NCBI GenBank assembly: GCA_963677755.1 | Contig: OY782506.1 | Span: 2,232,001 to 2,296,000 of the forward strand | Length of the DNA stretch: 64,000 bases | Direction of reading: 5' to 3' | Origin: JAIOSF01 sp963677755 | Lineage (GTDB): Bacteria; Campylobacterota; Campylobacteria; Campylobacterales; Arcobacteraceae | Part shown: positions 25,692-34,058 of the stretch, piece after piece | Layout: each line of letters starts with the position of its first letter | How positions within the stretch are numbered: position 1 is the first letter of the stretch | The notes under the pieces: generated by a model | Told to the model about the DNA's origin: nothing | What the model saw: only the letters and a program-made list of their open reading frames with translations | The model's database searches: none | Position numbers and translations under genes: made by a program

Positions 25692-26643
25692 AGTTATCTA
25701 TTGTTGAGAGATACCCTCTTATATTGTTAGGAATTTTGTTTACTCTACATTTTTCTTTAAACTTTTTTGTCATAACAGTTTTTAAATATGGAGCAATATA
25801 GATTTTTTTCTCAACGATAGCAATTGCTATTTTGTGAGAGATTACAACTTCTTTTTTTTCTAGTATTTCATCTCTTGTAGCTTTTGAAATAATTATTCCT
25901 CGTATTTTTAAATCTTTATCAATAATTCTCATTGCTATATTTAAATCTTTATTGAACTCATAAAGAGTTAACTCATTAAACTCTTTTTTTGTACTATTAT
26001 CCAATAAAGAGTTCAAATCTTTTTCTAGATATTCAAAACTATTTAATATCCCCTTTTCATATTTATCTAAAAGTTTATCACTAAAATTATGTCTAAAATA
26101 ATTTCTTCTATATTTTTCATCATTATTACTACTATCTTCAAAAAATTTATACTTATTAGTTATAAGATACTCTTTTAATGACTGTTTGGTATATTCTAAA
26201 AGTGGTTTTAAAATATAATAGCCATTTTTAAAACTCTCTTTTTGCATTCCAAAAAGCTCACTTAGCCCTGCACCTTTTGTAAATTGCATCAAAAACCACT
26301 CTAACTTATCATTGAGTTGATGTGCTGTAAAAAGAGTTTCATAACTATTTTCTATCATAATTGCATCAAAAAAATTGTACCTATAGTCTCTTGCATCTTT
26401 TTCACTAAATTTTGCACTATTTGGATATTCTGAAATAAAACATTTTTTATTATATTTATGGGCTAATTGTGTTGCATAGATAACTTCATCTTTTGACTCT
26501 AATCTTTGATTGTAGTTTACAATGGCTATATCAAAAGGAATTTTATTTTCTACCAAAAGATAAAATAGTGCTGTAGAATCTACTCCTGCACTAAAAGCTA
26601 AAAGATTCTTTTGAGTTGTAATATCTATATTAAATGTATTCAT
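25681..26643 (-). CDS. tilS: tRNA(Ile)-lysidine synthetase TilS
   Basis: N-type ATP pyrophosphatase of 320 residues with the P-loop FSAGVDSTALFYL at residues 18-30, HQLNDKLEWFLMQFTKGAG near 102 and RRNYFRHNF near 160. TilS converts C34 of tRNA-Ile2 (CAT) to lysidine so it reads AUA. It lacks the extended C-terminal domains of the E. coli enzyme and so is of the short type. Convergent with the preceding gene (11-base overlap) and divergent from ccoG. Confidence 0.93.
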   Translation of the reverse strand: MNTFNIDITTQKNLLAFSAGVDSTALFYLLVENKIPFDIAIVNYNQRLESKDEVIYATQLAHKYNKKCFISEYPNSAKFSEKDARDYRYNFFDAIMIENSYETLFTAHQLNDKLEWFLMQFTKGAGLSELFGMQKESFKNGYYILKPLLEYTKQSLKEYLITNKYKFFEDSSNNDEKYRRNYFRHNFSDKLLDKYEKGILNSFEYLEKDLNSLLDNSTKKEFNELTLYEFNKDLNIAMRIIDKDLKIRGIIISKATRDEILEKKEVVISHKIAIAIVEKKIYIAPYLKTVMTKKFKEKCRVNKIPNNIRGYLSTIDNFIY

Positions 26644-26778
26644 AAGCCGATTATATTAAGTTTATAGTTATATAATACTTATTATAAGTTAGAATTTTAA
26701 TTATTATTATAAAAGTTTATGGTAAATATAAGTTGAGATAATATATAATTAAAAATAAACTTAGCTGAAGGATAGAAT

Positions 26779-28161
26779 ATGAGTGAAAAAGTTCAAGGTA
26801 CCTCTTATCGAATCAAAAGATATTGGGCATATATGTTGGCTACTGTTGTAGCTATAGTTACTCCATTTATACAAATTAATGGAAATCAAATATTTTTATT
26901 ATCATTTGATAAGAAACAATTACATTTAATGGGTGTTGCTTTTGATATGCAAGAGCTTTATATGATGCCATTTTTATTAATGTTGTTATTTTTAGGTATT
27001 TTTGCAGCAACTGCTATTGGTGGTCGTGCTTGGTGTGGATGGGCCTGTCCACAAACTGTATTTAGAGTTATATATAGAGATTTAATTGAGGGGAAACTTT
27101 TAGGTTTACGAAGAATTAAAAATAAACAAAAAGAACCAGACTGGAAAAACCCAAAGAATGCTTCTAAAAAAGTGGTTGCAATTATACTTTGGGCGGCGCT
27201 TGCACTTTTAGCTGCTGCTGATTTTATGTGGTATTTTATCCCACCTGCTGATTTCTTTGAATATTTAAAAAATCCTATGGAACATACGTATTTACTTGGG
27301 TTTATTCTTGGTGTTGCTGGTTTCTTAGTATATGATGTTATTTTTTTACAAGAAAATTTTTGTGTATATGTTTGTCCATATTCAAGAGTACAATCAGTTC
27401 TTTATGATGATGATACAGTACAAGCAATCTATAGTACAAAAAGAGGTGGAAATATCTACAACGAAAACAATGAAAAAGTTGTTTTTAAACAAAAAGATTT
27501 ACCAAATGAATCTGATGAATGTACTGCATGTCAAAGTTGTGTGACTGTTTGTCCTACACATATTGATATTAGAAAAGGGATGCAACTAGAGTGTATCAAC
27601 TGTTTAGAGTGTGTTGATGCTTGTACAACAGTTATGGGGAAACTTGGAAAAGAATCACTAGTTCAATGGACAAGTACAAACCAAATAGAAAATGACAAAC
27701 CAACAAAACTAATAAGAAGTAAAACTATTATGTATGCAGCTGCTTTAGTTCTGATTGTGGGTATGCTTTTTGTTATGGGTGGTAAAAAAGAGTATATGTT
27801 ACTTAATATCAATAAAACTACAGAACTTTATAAAATAAGAGATAATGGGGAAGTAGCAAACAACTTTGTATTATTGTTTCAAAATACACAAAGAGAAGAC
27901 TATACTTACAACTTAGAAGTAATAGGTGAGTATGCTGGAAGAGTTGAAATTAAGAGATTTACTCCTTTTAAATTAAGTCACAATAAAATGGTGAAAAAAA
28001 TTATCCAACTTACTACAAAAGAAAGATTAGTTGATAGTGTTGCAAAAGATACACCAATTACTGTTACTTTAAAAGCGTATGCTGTTGAAAATCCAGAAGA
28101 GATTGTTGTAATAAGAAAAGCTGTATTTATCTACCCAAGAGCAGATAAACTGAAAAATTAA
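26779..28161 (+). CDS. ccoG: Cytochrome c oxidase accessory protein CcoG
   Basis: Membrane ferredoxin-like protein of 460 residues (FixG/RdxA family) that reduces Cu(II) for assembly of cbb3-type oxidase. It has several membrane helices in the first half, the motif GGRAWCGWACPQTVFR near residue 78, NFCVYVCPYSRVQ near 193, two 4Fe-4S clusters (CTACQSCVTVCP and CINCLECVDAC, residues 251-283), another membrane helix near 315, and a C-terminal Ig-like domain. It stands alone here, with no cco structural genes in the window. An intrinsic terminator follows. Confidence 0.95.
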   Translation: MSEKVQGTSYRIKRYWAYMLATVVAIVTPFIQINGNQIFLLSFDKKQLHLMGVAFDMQELYMMPFLLMLLFLGIFAATAIGGRAWCGWACPQTVFRVIYRDLIEGKLLGLRRIKNKQKEPDWKNPKNASKKVVAIILWAALALLAAADFMWYFIPPADFFEYLKNPMEHTYLLGFILGVAGFLVYDVIFLQENFCVYVCPYSRVQSVLYDDDTVQAIYSTKRGGNIYNENNEKVVFKQKDLPNESDECTACQSCVTVCPTHIDIRKGMQLECINCLECVDACTTVMGKLGKESLVQWTSTNQIENDKPTKLIRSKTIMYAAALVLIVGMLFVMGGKKEYMLLNINKTTELYKIRDNGEVANNFVLLFQNTQREDYTYNLEVIGEYAGRVEIKRFTPFKLSHNKMVKKIIQLTTKERLVDSVAKDTPITVTLKAYAVENPEEIVVIRKAVFIYPRADKLKN

Positions 28162-28183
28162 TATTACATAACTTACAATAACT

Positions 28184-28216
28184 AAAACCTAACTCTTAAA
28201 AGAGTTAGGTTTTTTT
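28184..28216 (+). terminator. Intrinsic terminator after ccoG
   Basis: AAAACCTAACTCTT (28184-28197) and AAGAGTTAGGTTTT (28200-28213) form a 14-bp stem with a two-base gap (effectively a small loop), followed by a T-run. Confidence 0.85.
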
Positions 28217-28220
28217 ATGT

Positions 28221-28226
28221 TATAAT
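28221..28226 (+). promoter_or_regulatory. -10 box of the luxS promoter
   Basis: TATAAT directly after the ccoG terminator and 27 bases before the luxS ATG, which has an AAGGAAA ribosome binding site. luxS therefore opens its own transcript. Confidence 0.6.
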
Positions 28227-28252
28227 CACAAAAATTTATACAAGGAAATAAT

Positions 28253-28768
28253 ATGCCATTATTAGATAGTTTTAAAGTTGATCATACAAAGATGACAGCA
28301 CCAGCAGTAAGAATTGCAAAAACAATGAAATCAAAAAAAGGTGATGATATCAGTGTATTTGATATAAGAATACACAAACCAAATAAAGATAAAATGACAG
28401 GACGAGGAATCCATACATTAGAACACCTTTTTGCGGGATTTATAAGAGAACATTTAAACGGTAAAGATGTAGAAATTATTGATTGTAGCCCTATGGGTTG
28501 TAGAACAGGATTTTATATGAGCTGTTTAGGAACTCCAAGTGATAAAAATGTTGCAAATGCTACATATAAAGCTATGAAAGATGTACTAAAAGTAAAAAGT
28601 GAAAAAGATATTCCTGAACTAAACTTATACCAATGTGGTACATACAAAATGCATAGTCTCAAATCAGCACAAAAAACAGCTAAATATGTTGTAAAAAAAG
28701 GTGTTGGTGTTATGAAGAATAAAGATTTATTACTTACTAAAAAACAACTAAAAGCATGTGAAAAGTAG
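28253..28768 (+). CDS. luxS: S-ribosylhomocysteine lyase LuxS
   Basis: Metalloenzyme of 171 residues that cleaves S-ribosylhomocysteine to homocysteine and the AI-2 precursor DPD. The metal ligands are visible: HTLEH near residues 54-58 and the Cys in NLYQCGTYKMHS near 127. The opening LLDSFKVDHTKMTAPAVR is characteristic. It may serve methyl-cycle detoxification, quorum signalling, or both. The next three genes follow closely on the same strand. Confidence 0.97.
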   Translation: MPLLDSFKVDHTKMTAPAVRIAKTMKSKKGDDISVFDIRIHKPNKDKMTGRGIHTLEHLFAGFIREHLNGKDVEIIDCSPMGCRTGFYMSCLGTPSDKNVANATYKAMKDVLKVKSEKDIPELNLYQCGTYKMHSLKSAQKTAKYVVKKGVGVMKNKDLLLTKKQLKACEK

Positions 28769-28774
28769 TGAATT

Positions 28775-29218
28775 ATGTCAAAAGAGTTTGAACTATTTCG
28801 ATCCCTTTTTGACAATTCTCCAAATTTAGCTATTTTACATATCAACAATAATTGTGGTGAGATAACACAAGAACTTCAAAATATTGTTGATAACTCTTTA
28901 GGTACACTTACAACGAAAGAGTTTCACCAAATCCAACCAAACAACTTTAGACTCAAAGATAGAAATTTTGAATATGCTATTATTAGTGATTGTTTACACA
29001 AAATTCAAAATAAAGATAAATTTATAAGTGAAATTTATCATAGTTTAGAGAACTCAGCTTTTATAATAATCTTACAAAATAAAGAAAATATGTATATCCA
29101 AGATATACTAGAACTTCTTGATATTAATAACTTTAGGGCTGTAAATGATATTGATATTTTTTCTAAATACAACCTCGTAATGGCAAAAAAACTTCATATG
29201 TGGGGAGCTGGACAATAA
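28775..29218 (+). CDS. Degenerate methyltransferase-like protein
   Basis: Protein of 147 residues. The central portion (FEYAIISDCLHKIQNKDKFISEIYHSLENSAFIIIL, residues 66-101; shown here only to mark its ends) resembles motifs II-IV of class I SAM-dependent methyltransferases, but the glycine-rich SAM-binding motif I is missing and the N-terminal half is short. It probably does not bind SAM in the usual way. It lies 6 bases after luxS and overlaps the mnmD reading frame by 19 bases. Function unknown. Confidence 0.5.
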   Translation: MSKEFELFRSLFDNSPNLAILHINNNCGEITQELQNIVDNSLGTLTTKEFHQIQPNNFRLKDRNFEYAIISDCLHKIQNKDKFISEIYHSLENSAFIIILQNKENMYIQDILELLDINNFRAVNDIDIFSKYNLVMAKKLHMWGAGQ

Positions 29219-29964
29219 AAGTAGTAACAACAAAAGATGGCACAAATACACTGTACAGTGAGCAATTTAATCAACACTATCACAGTGTAAAAGAGGGAGC
29301 TTTAAATGAGTCTCTTTCAAAGCATGTAATTCCTACTTTAAAGTACCACAAAAATAAAAAAGAACTTACGATTTTAGATATTTGTTTTGGAATTGGATAC
29401 AATAGTTTCGCAACTTTATATTATATACAAACACAAAACTTAAGTTTAAAAGTCAATATCTACTCACCTGAGTTTGACTTAGATTTACTTCATAGTATAA
29501 AAAACTTCTCATTTCCAAAAGAGTTTGAATCATTAAAAAATATCATTTGCACACTATCTGAAAAACTTTTTTATGAAGATGAAAAATGCAAAATAGAAAT
29601 ATACAATGGAGATGCTAGAGAGTATTTGGATATTTTATATACCCAAAATATATTCTTCGATATAGTCTATCAAGATGCTTTTAGTAGTGAAGTGAATAGA
29701 TTATTATGGACGCAAGAGTATTTCGCACAAGTAAATAAACTACTAACAAGTGATGCAATTATTACAACATATTCAATTGCAACACCCATACGATTGTCTA
29801 TTTATAATAATCAACTCAATATCTATGAATATAAACCAAATGATTCCAATAGAATAACAATTGCATTAAATAAAAAACAGAGAGAAGATAAGTACAAATA
29901 TATTGATATGGAACTAAAAAAACAAAGAAATACAACAGCAATTGCATTAAGAGATAAGGAGTAA
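29200..29964 (+). CDS. mnmD: tRNA U34 methyltransferase MnmD (MnmC N-domain only)
   Basis: Methyltransferase of 254 residues matching the methylating half of MnmC, which converts nm5(s2)U34 to mnm5(s2)U34. Visible features are TLYSEQFNQHYHS near residue 19, the SAM loop ILDICFGIGYNSF near 59, and FDIVYQDAFSS near 149 with the conserved D-A-F/P. The FAD-dependent oxidase domain of bifunctional MnmC is absent. The only ordinary start I see is GTG at 29200, inside the preceding gene, so initiation is probably coupled. The exact start is uncertain. Confidence 0.82.
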   Translation: MGSWTIKVVTTKDGTNTLYSEQFNQHYHSVKEGALNESLSKHVIPTLKYHKNKKELTILDICFGIGYNSFATLYYIQTQNLSLKVNIYSPEFDLDLLHSIKNFSFPKEFESLKNIICTLSEKLFYEDEKCKIEIYNGDAREYLDILYTQNIFFDIVYQDAFSSEVNRLLWTQEYFAQVNKLLTSDAIITTYSIATPIRLSIYNNQLNIYEYKPNDSNRITIALNKKQREDKYKYIDMELKKQRNTTAIALRDKE

Positions 29965-29966
29965 TT

Positions 29967-30263
29967 ATGTTTGAAGAAGAAAAAGTAGTAAAAGTGTTTA
30001 GAGTTACTGTAAAAAAAATTATTGAGAGATTATTAGAGATAAAAGAGTGTCCAATTCATCAATTTCAAGAGTTAGTCATAGAACAATTTGATGGCTATGA
30101 TTATGAAGATATCGAAGAATTAATTGGCTTTGAGTCTTGGGGAGACATTAGCCAAAATGGAGAGCATAAACTCAACATAAAAATCAATCATGAACATGCT
30201 TATGAGTTCACATTACATATCAAAAATAAAGACAATCAAATCACCATAATTAATGTATTATAA
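29967..30263 (+). CDS. Small acidic hypothetical protein
   Basis: Protein of 98 residues, strongly acidic in the middle (FDGYDYEDIEELIGFESWGDI) and beta-rich at the end. No recognised domain, no signal or membrane segment. It follows mnmD by 2 bases after AAGGAGTAATT, so it is the last gene of the luxS-mnmD run. Confidence 0.65.
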   Translation: MFEEEKVVKVFRVTVKKIIERLLEIKECPIHQFQELVIEQFDGYDYEDIEELIGFESWGDISQNGEHKLNIKINHEHAYEFTLHIKNKDNQITIINVL

Positions 30264-30330
30264 GTAAAAAGCAACTTTATATATAATTAAAACTTATGTT
30301 ACTTTAAGCAACACTTAAATCTAAATCTAT

Positions 30331-30360
30331 TACAATTACTTATCTTTGACTAATGGTCAA
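30331..30360 (+). promoter_or_regulatory. Promoter and possible operator of the sulfur cassette
   Basis: A TACAAT (30331-30336) is a plausible -10 for the flavoprotein gene. Just downstream, TTGAC-TAATG-GTCAA (30346-30360) is a short inverted repeat placed where a repressor could block transcription. The spacing (TTGA-N7-TCAA) is one base longer than an FNR/CRP box. Tentative. Confidence 0.35.
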
Positions 30361-30394
30361 GTTTTCAAAAAAAATTAAGTATTAAGGGGTAGAT

Positions 30395-31864
30395 ATGGCA
30401 AGATTAATCGTACTTGGAGGTGGTGTTTCTGGCCACACTGCAGCAACATTTGCAGCACAGTGGCTTGGAAGTGCTCATGAAGTTGTGGTTGTAACACCAA
30501 ATTCAAAATGGAATTGGATACCATCAAATATTTGGGTTGGGGTTGGACAAATGACTCCTGAGGATGTTACATTTGATTTAGCACCAGTTTATAAAAAAGC
30601 TGGAATCACTTACAAACAAGCAAAAGCTGTATCTATCCATCCAAATGGGAAAGAGGGAAGTGATAAAGAATTTGTAACAATTGAATTTACAGATTCTGCA
30701 AAAGCTGGACAAACTGAAGAGTTAGAATATGACTATCTTATCAATGCAACTGGACCAAAACTAAACTTTGGTGCTACACCTGGCTTAGGTGAGGGAAGTG
30801 AACTAGGTAATCATACTGTTTCTGTGTGTACAGCAGATCATGCACATCACGCGAGTCATGAGCTAGAAAAGTGTATCAAAAAAATGAAAGAGGGGCAAAG
30901 ACAAAAGTTCTTAATAGGAACAGGACATGGTATGTGTACTTGTCAAGGTGCTGCTTTTGAGTATATTTTTAATATTGAACATGAGTTAAATAAAGCTGGT
31001 GTTAGAGACTTAGCCGATATTAAATGGATATCTAATGAATCATTCTTGGGTGATTTTGGTGTTGGTGGACTTCATATGAAAACTATGGGGTATGCTGTAA
31101 GTTCTAAAATATTTGCAGAATCACTTTTCACAGAGAGAAATGTTGACTGGATTATTGGGGCACATGTAAATAAAATTGAAGCTGGTAAAGCTCACTATGA
31201 ACTACTAGATGGAACTATGGGTGAAGAGGAGTTTGATTTCTCTATGTTAATTCCACCATTTGCTGGAGTTGGTATAAAAGCTATTGATAAAGATGGTTCA
31301 GATATTACAGATACAATCTTTGCACCAAATGGATTCCTAAAAGTTGATGCAAACTATGCTGCTGGTTCTTATGAAAACTGGAAAGCTTCAGATTGGCCAA
31401 AAACATACCAAAACCCAACATATGAGAATATTTTTGCTTGTGGTATCGCTTTTGCACCACCACACACAATCTCAAAACCAATGAGCTCTCCAAATGGAAC
31501 AGCTATCAACCCAACACCTCCTAGAACAGGTATGCCATCAGGTATTATGGGGAAAACTGTTGCACATAGTATTTGTGACAAAATCTTAAAAGGAAAAGAT
31601 GCACCACTTCATGAAGCTAGTATGGCAGAGATGGGTGCAGCTTGTGTAGCAAGTGCAGGTAAAGGTATATTTAATGGAACTGCTGCAGCTATGACAATAT
31701 ATCCAGTTGTTCCAGATTTTGAAAAATATCCAGGAACAGGTAGAGATACTGATTATACTTTTGGTGAAATTGGTCTTGCTGGGCATTGGATTAAACATAT
31801 TTTACACTACTTATTCCTATGGAAAGCAAAACTTAAAATGGGATGGACAATGATTCCTGAATAG
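30395..31864 (+). CDS. Sulfide:quinone oxidoreductase-like flavoprotein
   Basis: FAD-dependent oxidoreductase of 489 residues. An N-terminal dinucleotide fold (LIVLGGGVSGHTAATFAA, residues 4-21) is followed by a conserved Cys (HTVSVCTADHA) near 146, the pair GMCTCQGAAFEY near 183, and a later FACGIAFAPP near 350. Redox Cys residues placed around the flavin are typical of SQR. The amphipathic C-terminal end (GHWIKHILHYLFLWKAK) resembles the membrane-attachment helices of SQR. It has no signal peptide. SQR oxidises sulfide to sulfane sulfur and reduces quinone; the subtype is not assigned, and an FCSD-like flavoprotein is an alternative. It heads the cassette that runs to the rhodanese at 35150. 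Confidence 0.75.
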   Translation: MARLIVLGGGVSGHTAATFAAQWLGSAHEVVVVTPNSKWNWIPSNIWVGVGQMTPEDVTFDLAPVYKKAGITYKQAKAVSIHPNGKEGSDKEFVTIEFTDSAKAGQTEELEYDYLINATGPKLNFGATPGLGEGSELGNHTVSVCTADHAHHASHELEKCIKKMKEGQRQKFLIGTGHGMCTCQGAAFEYIFNIEHELNKAGVRDLADIKWISNESFLGDFGVGGLHMKTMGYAVSSKIFAESLFTERNVDWIIGAHVNKIEAGKAHYELLDGTMGEEEFDFSMLIPPFAGVGIKAIDKDGSDITDTIFAPNGFLKVDANYAAGSYENWKASDWPKTYQNPTYENIFACGIAFAPPHTISKPMSSPNGTAINPTPPRTGMPSGIMGKTVAHSICDKILKGKDAPLHEASMAEMGAACVASAGKGIFNGTAAAMTIYPVVPDFEKYPGTGRDTDYTFGEIGLAGHWIKHILHYLFLWKAKLKMGWTMIPE

Positions 31865-31915
31865 GAATTCTGTCGATTAATTAAATTAAAATATACAATA
31901 AAAAAGGAAAATACA

Positions 31916-32086
31916 ATGGCAAAAGTTACAAAAGAAGAACAAAATATCAAAGCGTATAGTCAAAACTTTACATCTATGGTACCAGGTCCATTCGCAAAAA
32001 GAATGAGAACTTGTGTAATCTGGCAATTTATCAGATTTGTTGTTATCAATTTAAAAATGATAATTGTTGTTGGTAAAAGTCACTAG
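31916..32086 (+). CDS. 56-residue protein of the sulfur cassette
   Basis: A short gene between the flavoprotein and the deformylase-like gene, with a strong AAGGAAA site and ATG at 31916. The product starts MAKVTKEEQNIKAYSQ, carries a basic FAKRMRTC segment with a single Cys near residue 33, and ends in a hydrophobic stretch (VIWQFIRFVVINLKMIIVV, near 34-52) that could be a membrane helix or amphipathic anchor. The next gene starts two bases after its stop, so co-translation is likely. I do not recognise a family; it may be an SQR-associated membrane peptide. Confidence 0.65.
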   Translation: MAKVTKEEQNIKAYSQNFTSMVPGPFAKRMRTCVIWQFIRFVVINLKMIIVVGKSH

Positions 32087-32088
32087 TT

Positions 32089-32898
32089 GTGATTAAAGAG
32101 ATTATCACATACCCAACACCTCCGAGTGTTGAGTATGCAACAGATGTAAGAGTTTTTGATGAAGATTTATTTACTTTGATTGAGGATTTAAAAGATACAA
32201 TTAAAGCAAATGAATTAGAGGGATTAGCTGCTTATCAAATAGGAAATTATTTTAATGTTGTTGTTGTAAAAAAAGATGATCAATTTTTAGAACTTATCAA
32301 CCCTAGAGTTATCAATCCAATAGGGAAAGTAACTACAGAGGAAACAACTTCTTATTTTCAAGACCTTAGTGCAAAAGTACCAAGATATGAAAAAATAAGT
32401 GTGATTTATCAAGATAGGGACTCTAACCAACACTCTTTTAAAGCAGAAGGTGATTTTTCTATCCTTTTACAAAGAAAAATAGACTACACCTTTGGTTCAA
32501 CATTTTTAAATAAATTAACAAAAGATGAGAAAAAAAGATTTGAGAAGAAACTTGAATTTGGTTCAAATATTGCGATACCTGAAAGTTGTCCAGTAACTTC
32601 GTATAAAGATTATCTTCATAAACTCTCAAATATCTTTTTAGTGGTTATTGGATTATTTTTAGTTGGTTCATTTTTTATAAGTGATGAAACAACATTGGAA
32701 GAGATATGGGATTATCAAAGATATATCTCTTATGCTATGGTGCTAAATGGTTTTATCTATTTAGTTTATGGTTATTATGAAGGGAAGAGATATAGCTCTT
32801 GTACTAGCTGTCAAGTTGGAAACTTAATAGGTACATTAGCTATTAGTTTTATAAAGCTAACTGTACTTATGATACTTTCATACTTTATAGTTATCTAA
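32089..32898 (+). CDS. Pseudo-peptide-deformylase domain fused to a membrane domain
   Basis: Residues 1-155 align along their whole length with peptide deformylase: EGLAAYQIG (44-52) for GXGLAAXQ, LELINPRVI (67-75), KVPRYEKISVIYQDRD (96-111) and LLQRKIDYTFGSTF (126-139). All metal ligands are gone: the EGCLS Cys is T87, and HEXXH has become R129-K130-I131-D132-Y133. The domain cannot be a working deformylase. It is followed by three predicted membrane helices (about 179-198, 212-230, 247-268) and a CTSC motif at 238-241. The start is GTG at 32089. Its position between an SQR-like enzyme and sulfur transporters suggests a role in handling sulfur; binding of peptide or persulfide is a guess. 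Confidence 0.72.
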   Translation: MIKEIITYPTPPSVEYATDVRVFDEDLFTLIEDLKDTIKANELEGLAAYQIGNYFNVVVVKKDDQFLELINPRVINPIGKVTTEETTSYFQDLSAKVPRYEKISVIYQDRDSNQHSFKAEGDFSILLQRKIDYTFGSTFLNKLTKDEKKRFEKKLEFGSNIAIPESCPVTSYKDYLHKLSNIFLVVIGLFLVGSFFISDETTLEEIWDYQRYISYAMVLNGFIYLVYGYYEGKRYSSCTSCQVGNLIGTLAISFIKLTVLMILSYFIVI

Positions 32899-32923
32899 TA
32901 GAAAATAAAAAAGGGAATATTGT

Positions 32924-33439
32924 ATGAACAATAATAGGTATTGGCATCCTGTAATTGCTGGATTTTTACTTGGCACTGCTATTTTTATAAGTTTTATGAT
33001 TGCAGGTCAAGGGATGGGTGCAAGTGGTACATTTGCTAGGGTTACGGCTCAACTAACATATTTAGTTGATTCAACTTTTGCTCAAAACTCTTATGTAATA
33101 AATTATCTAAAAAATGGAAATGCTTTAGCAAACTGGACAGTTGTTGAGTCTGTTGGGATATTTTTAGGTGGATTTTTAAGTGCTGCACTTGCAGGGAGAA
33201 TTAAAAGTGGTATCGATAGAGGTGAAGATTATCCGGCATTTAAAAGACTTTTTTTAGCTTTTTTAGGTGGTATAATTATTGCTGTTGCATCAAGACTAGC
33301 AAGAGGTTGTACAAGTGGTCAAGCACTTGATGGTGCAGCTACTTTTAGTGTAGGTGCTTGGATTTTTATGTTAGCAGCATTTGGTGCTGGATTCTTATTT
33401 GCCCCATTGTTTAAAAAACAATGGAACAATGTGAAATAA
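32924..33439 (+). CDS. YeeE/YedE sulfur transporter, first half
   Basis: Membrane protein of 171 residues with the half-family fold of YeeE/YedE (sulf_transp): HPVIAGFLLGTAIFISFMIAGQGMGASG at the start (first 20 residues matter) and ASRLARGCTSGQALDGAA with the conserved Cys129. In TsuA, similar Cys residues pass thiosulfate through the membrane. The second half is the next gene, 13 bases on; the two probably form a heterodimer equivalent to one full-length YeeE. It has an AAAGGGAATATT site before ATG. Confidence 0.88.
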   Translation: MNNNRYWHPVIAGFLLGTAIFISFMIAGQGMGASGTFARVTAQLTYLVDSTFAQNSYVINYLKNGNALANWTVVESVGIFLGGFLSAALAGRIKSGIDRGEDYPAFKRLFLAFLGGIIIAVASRLARGCTSGQALDGAATFSVGAWIFMLAAFGAGFLFAPLFKKQWNNVK

Positions 33440-33452
33440 AGGAGAGACACAG

Positions 33453-34058
33453 ATGGAAACAACTTATCCTTTATTTACAACAGGAGCAATTGATTCAAAT
33501 ATGAATCTTTTTTATGGATTATTTATAGGAATGGCATTTGGTTTTATCATTGAGAGAGCTGGATATGGGAGATCTATAAATATTGCACCAATTATGTATT
33601 TTAGAAATACTAAAGTATCAGATATGATGATAAGTGCTATTTTAACAATATCAACATGGATTATTATTGCCTCTTATCTAGGGTGGATTGATTATAATCA
33701 AATCTTTATCCCCACAACATACCTTTGGCCCTATTTAGCAGGTGGTGCTTTGTTTGGATTTGGAATGGTTATGTCAGGATGGTGTCCTGGTACAGCTTTG
33801 GTTGGTTTTGCTTCAGGTAAATTAGATGCTGTTGCATTTTTACTTGGAGTGATAGCTGGTATGTATCTTTATTTTATAAATTTTGATTTTATTATAGATT
33901 TTGCTAACTCTACAAATCTAGGAAGATACACTATTCATAGTGTTCTAGGTGGAGATATATATACTTCTTATTTAGTAACAGTTGTATTAGGTTTGGGATT
34001 GATAACTTTTATGAGATATATGAAAGCAGTAAGAGATAAAAAAGGGGATGATATATGA
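33453..34058 (+). CDS. YeeE/YedE sulfur transporter, second half
   Basis: Membrane protein of 201 residues with FGFIIERAGYGR near residues 29-40 and the conserved SGWCPGTALVGFASG (Cys111) of YeeE/YedE. It complements the preceding half-protein. The likely cargo is thiosulfate or another sulfane-sulfur compound, inferred from the family and from the SQR-like and rhodanese neighbours. It overlaps the next gene by 4 bases. Confidence 0.88.
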   Translation: METTYPLFTTGAIDSNMNLFYGLFIGMAFGFIIERAGYGRSINIAPIMYFRNTKVSDMMISAILTISTWIIIASYLGWIDYNQIFIPTTYLWPYLAGGALFGFGMVMSGWCPGTALVGFASGKLDAVAFLLGVIAGMYLYFINFDFIIDFANSTNLGRYTIHSVLGGDIYTSYLVTVVLGLGLITFMRYMKAVRDKKGDDI

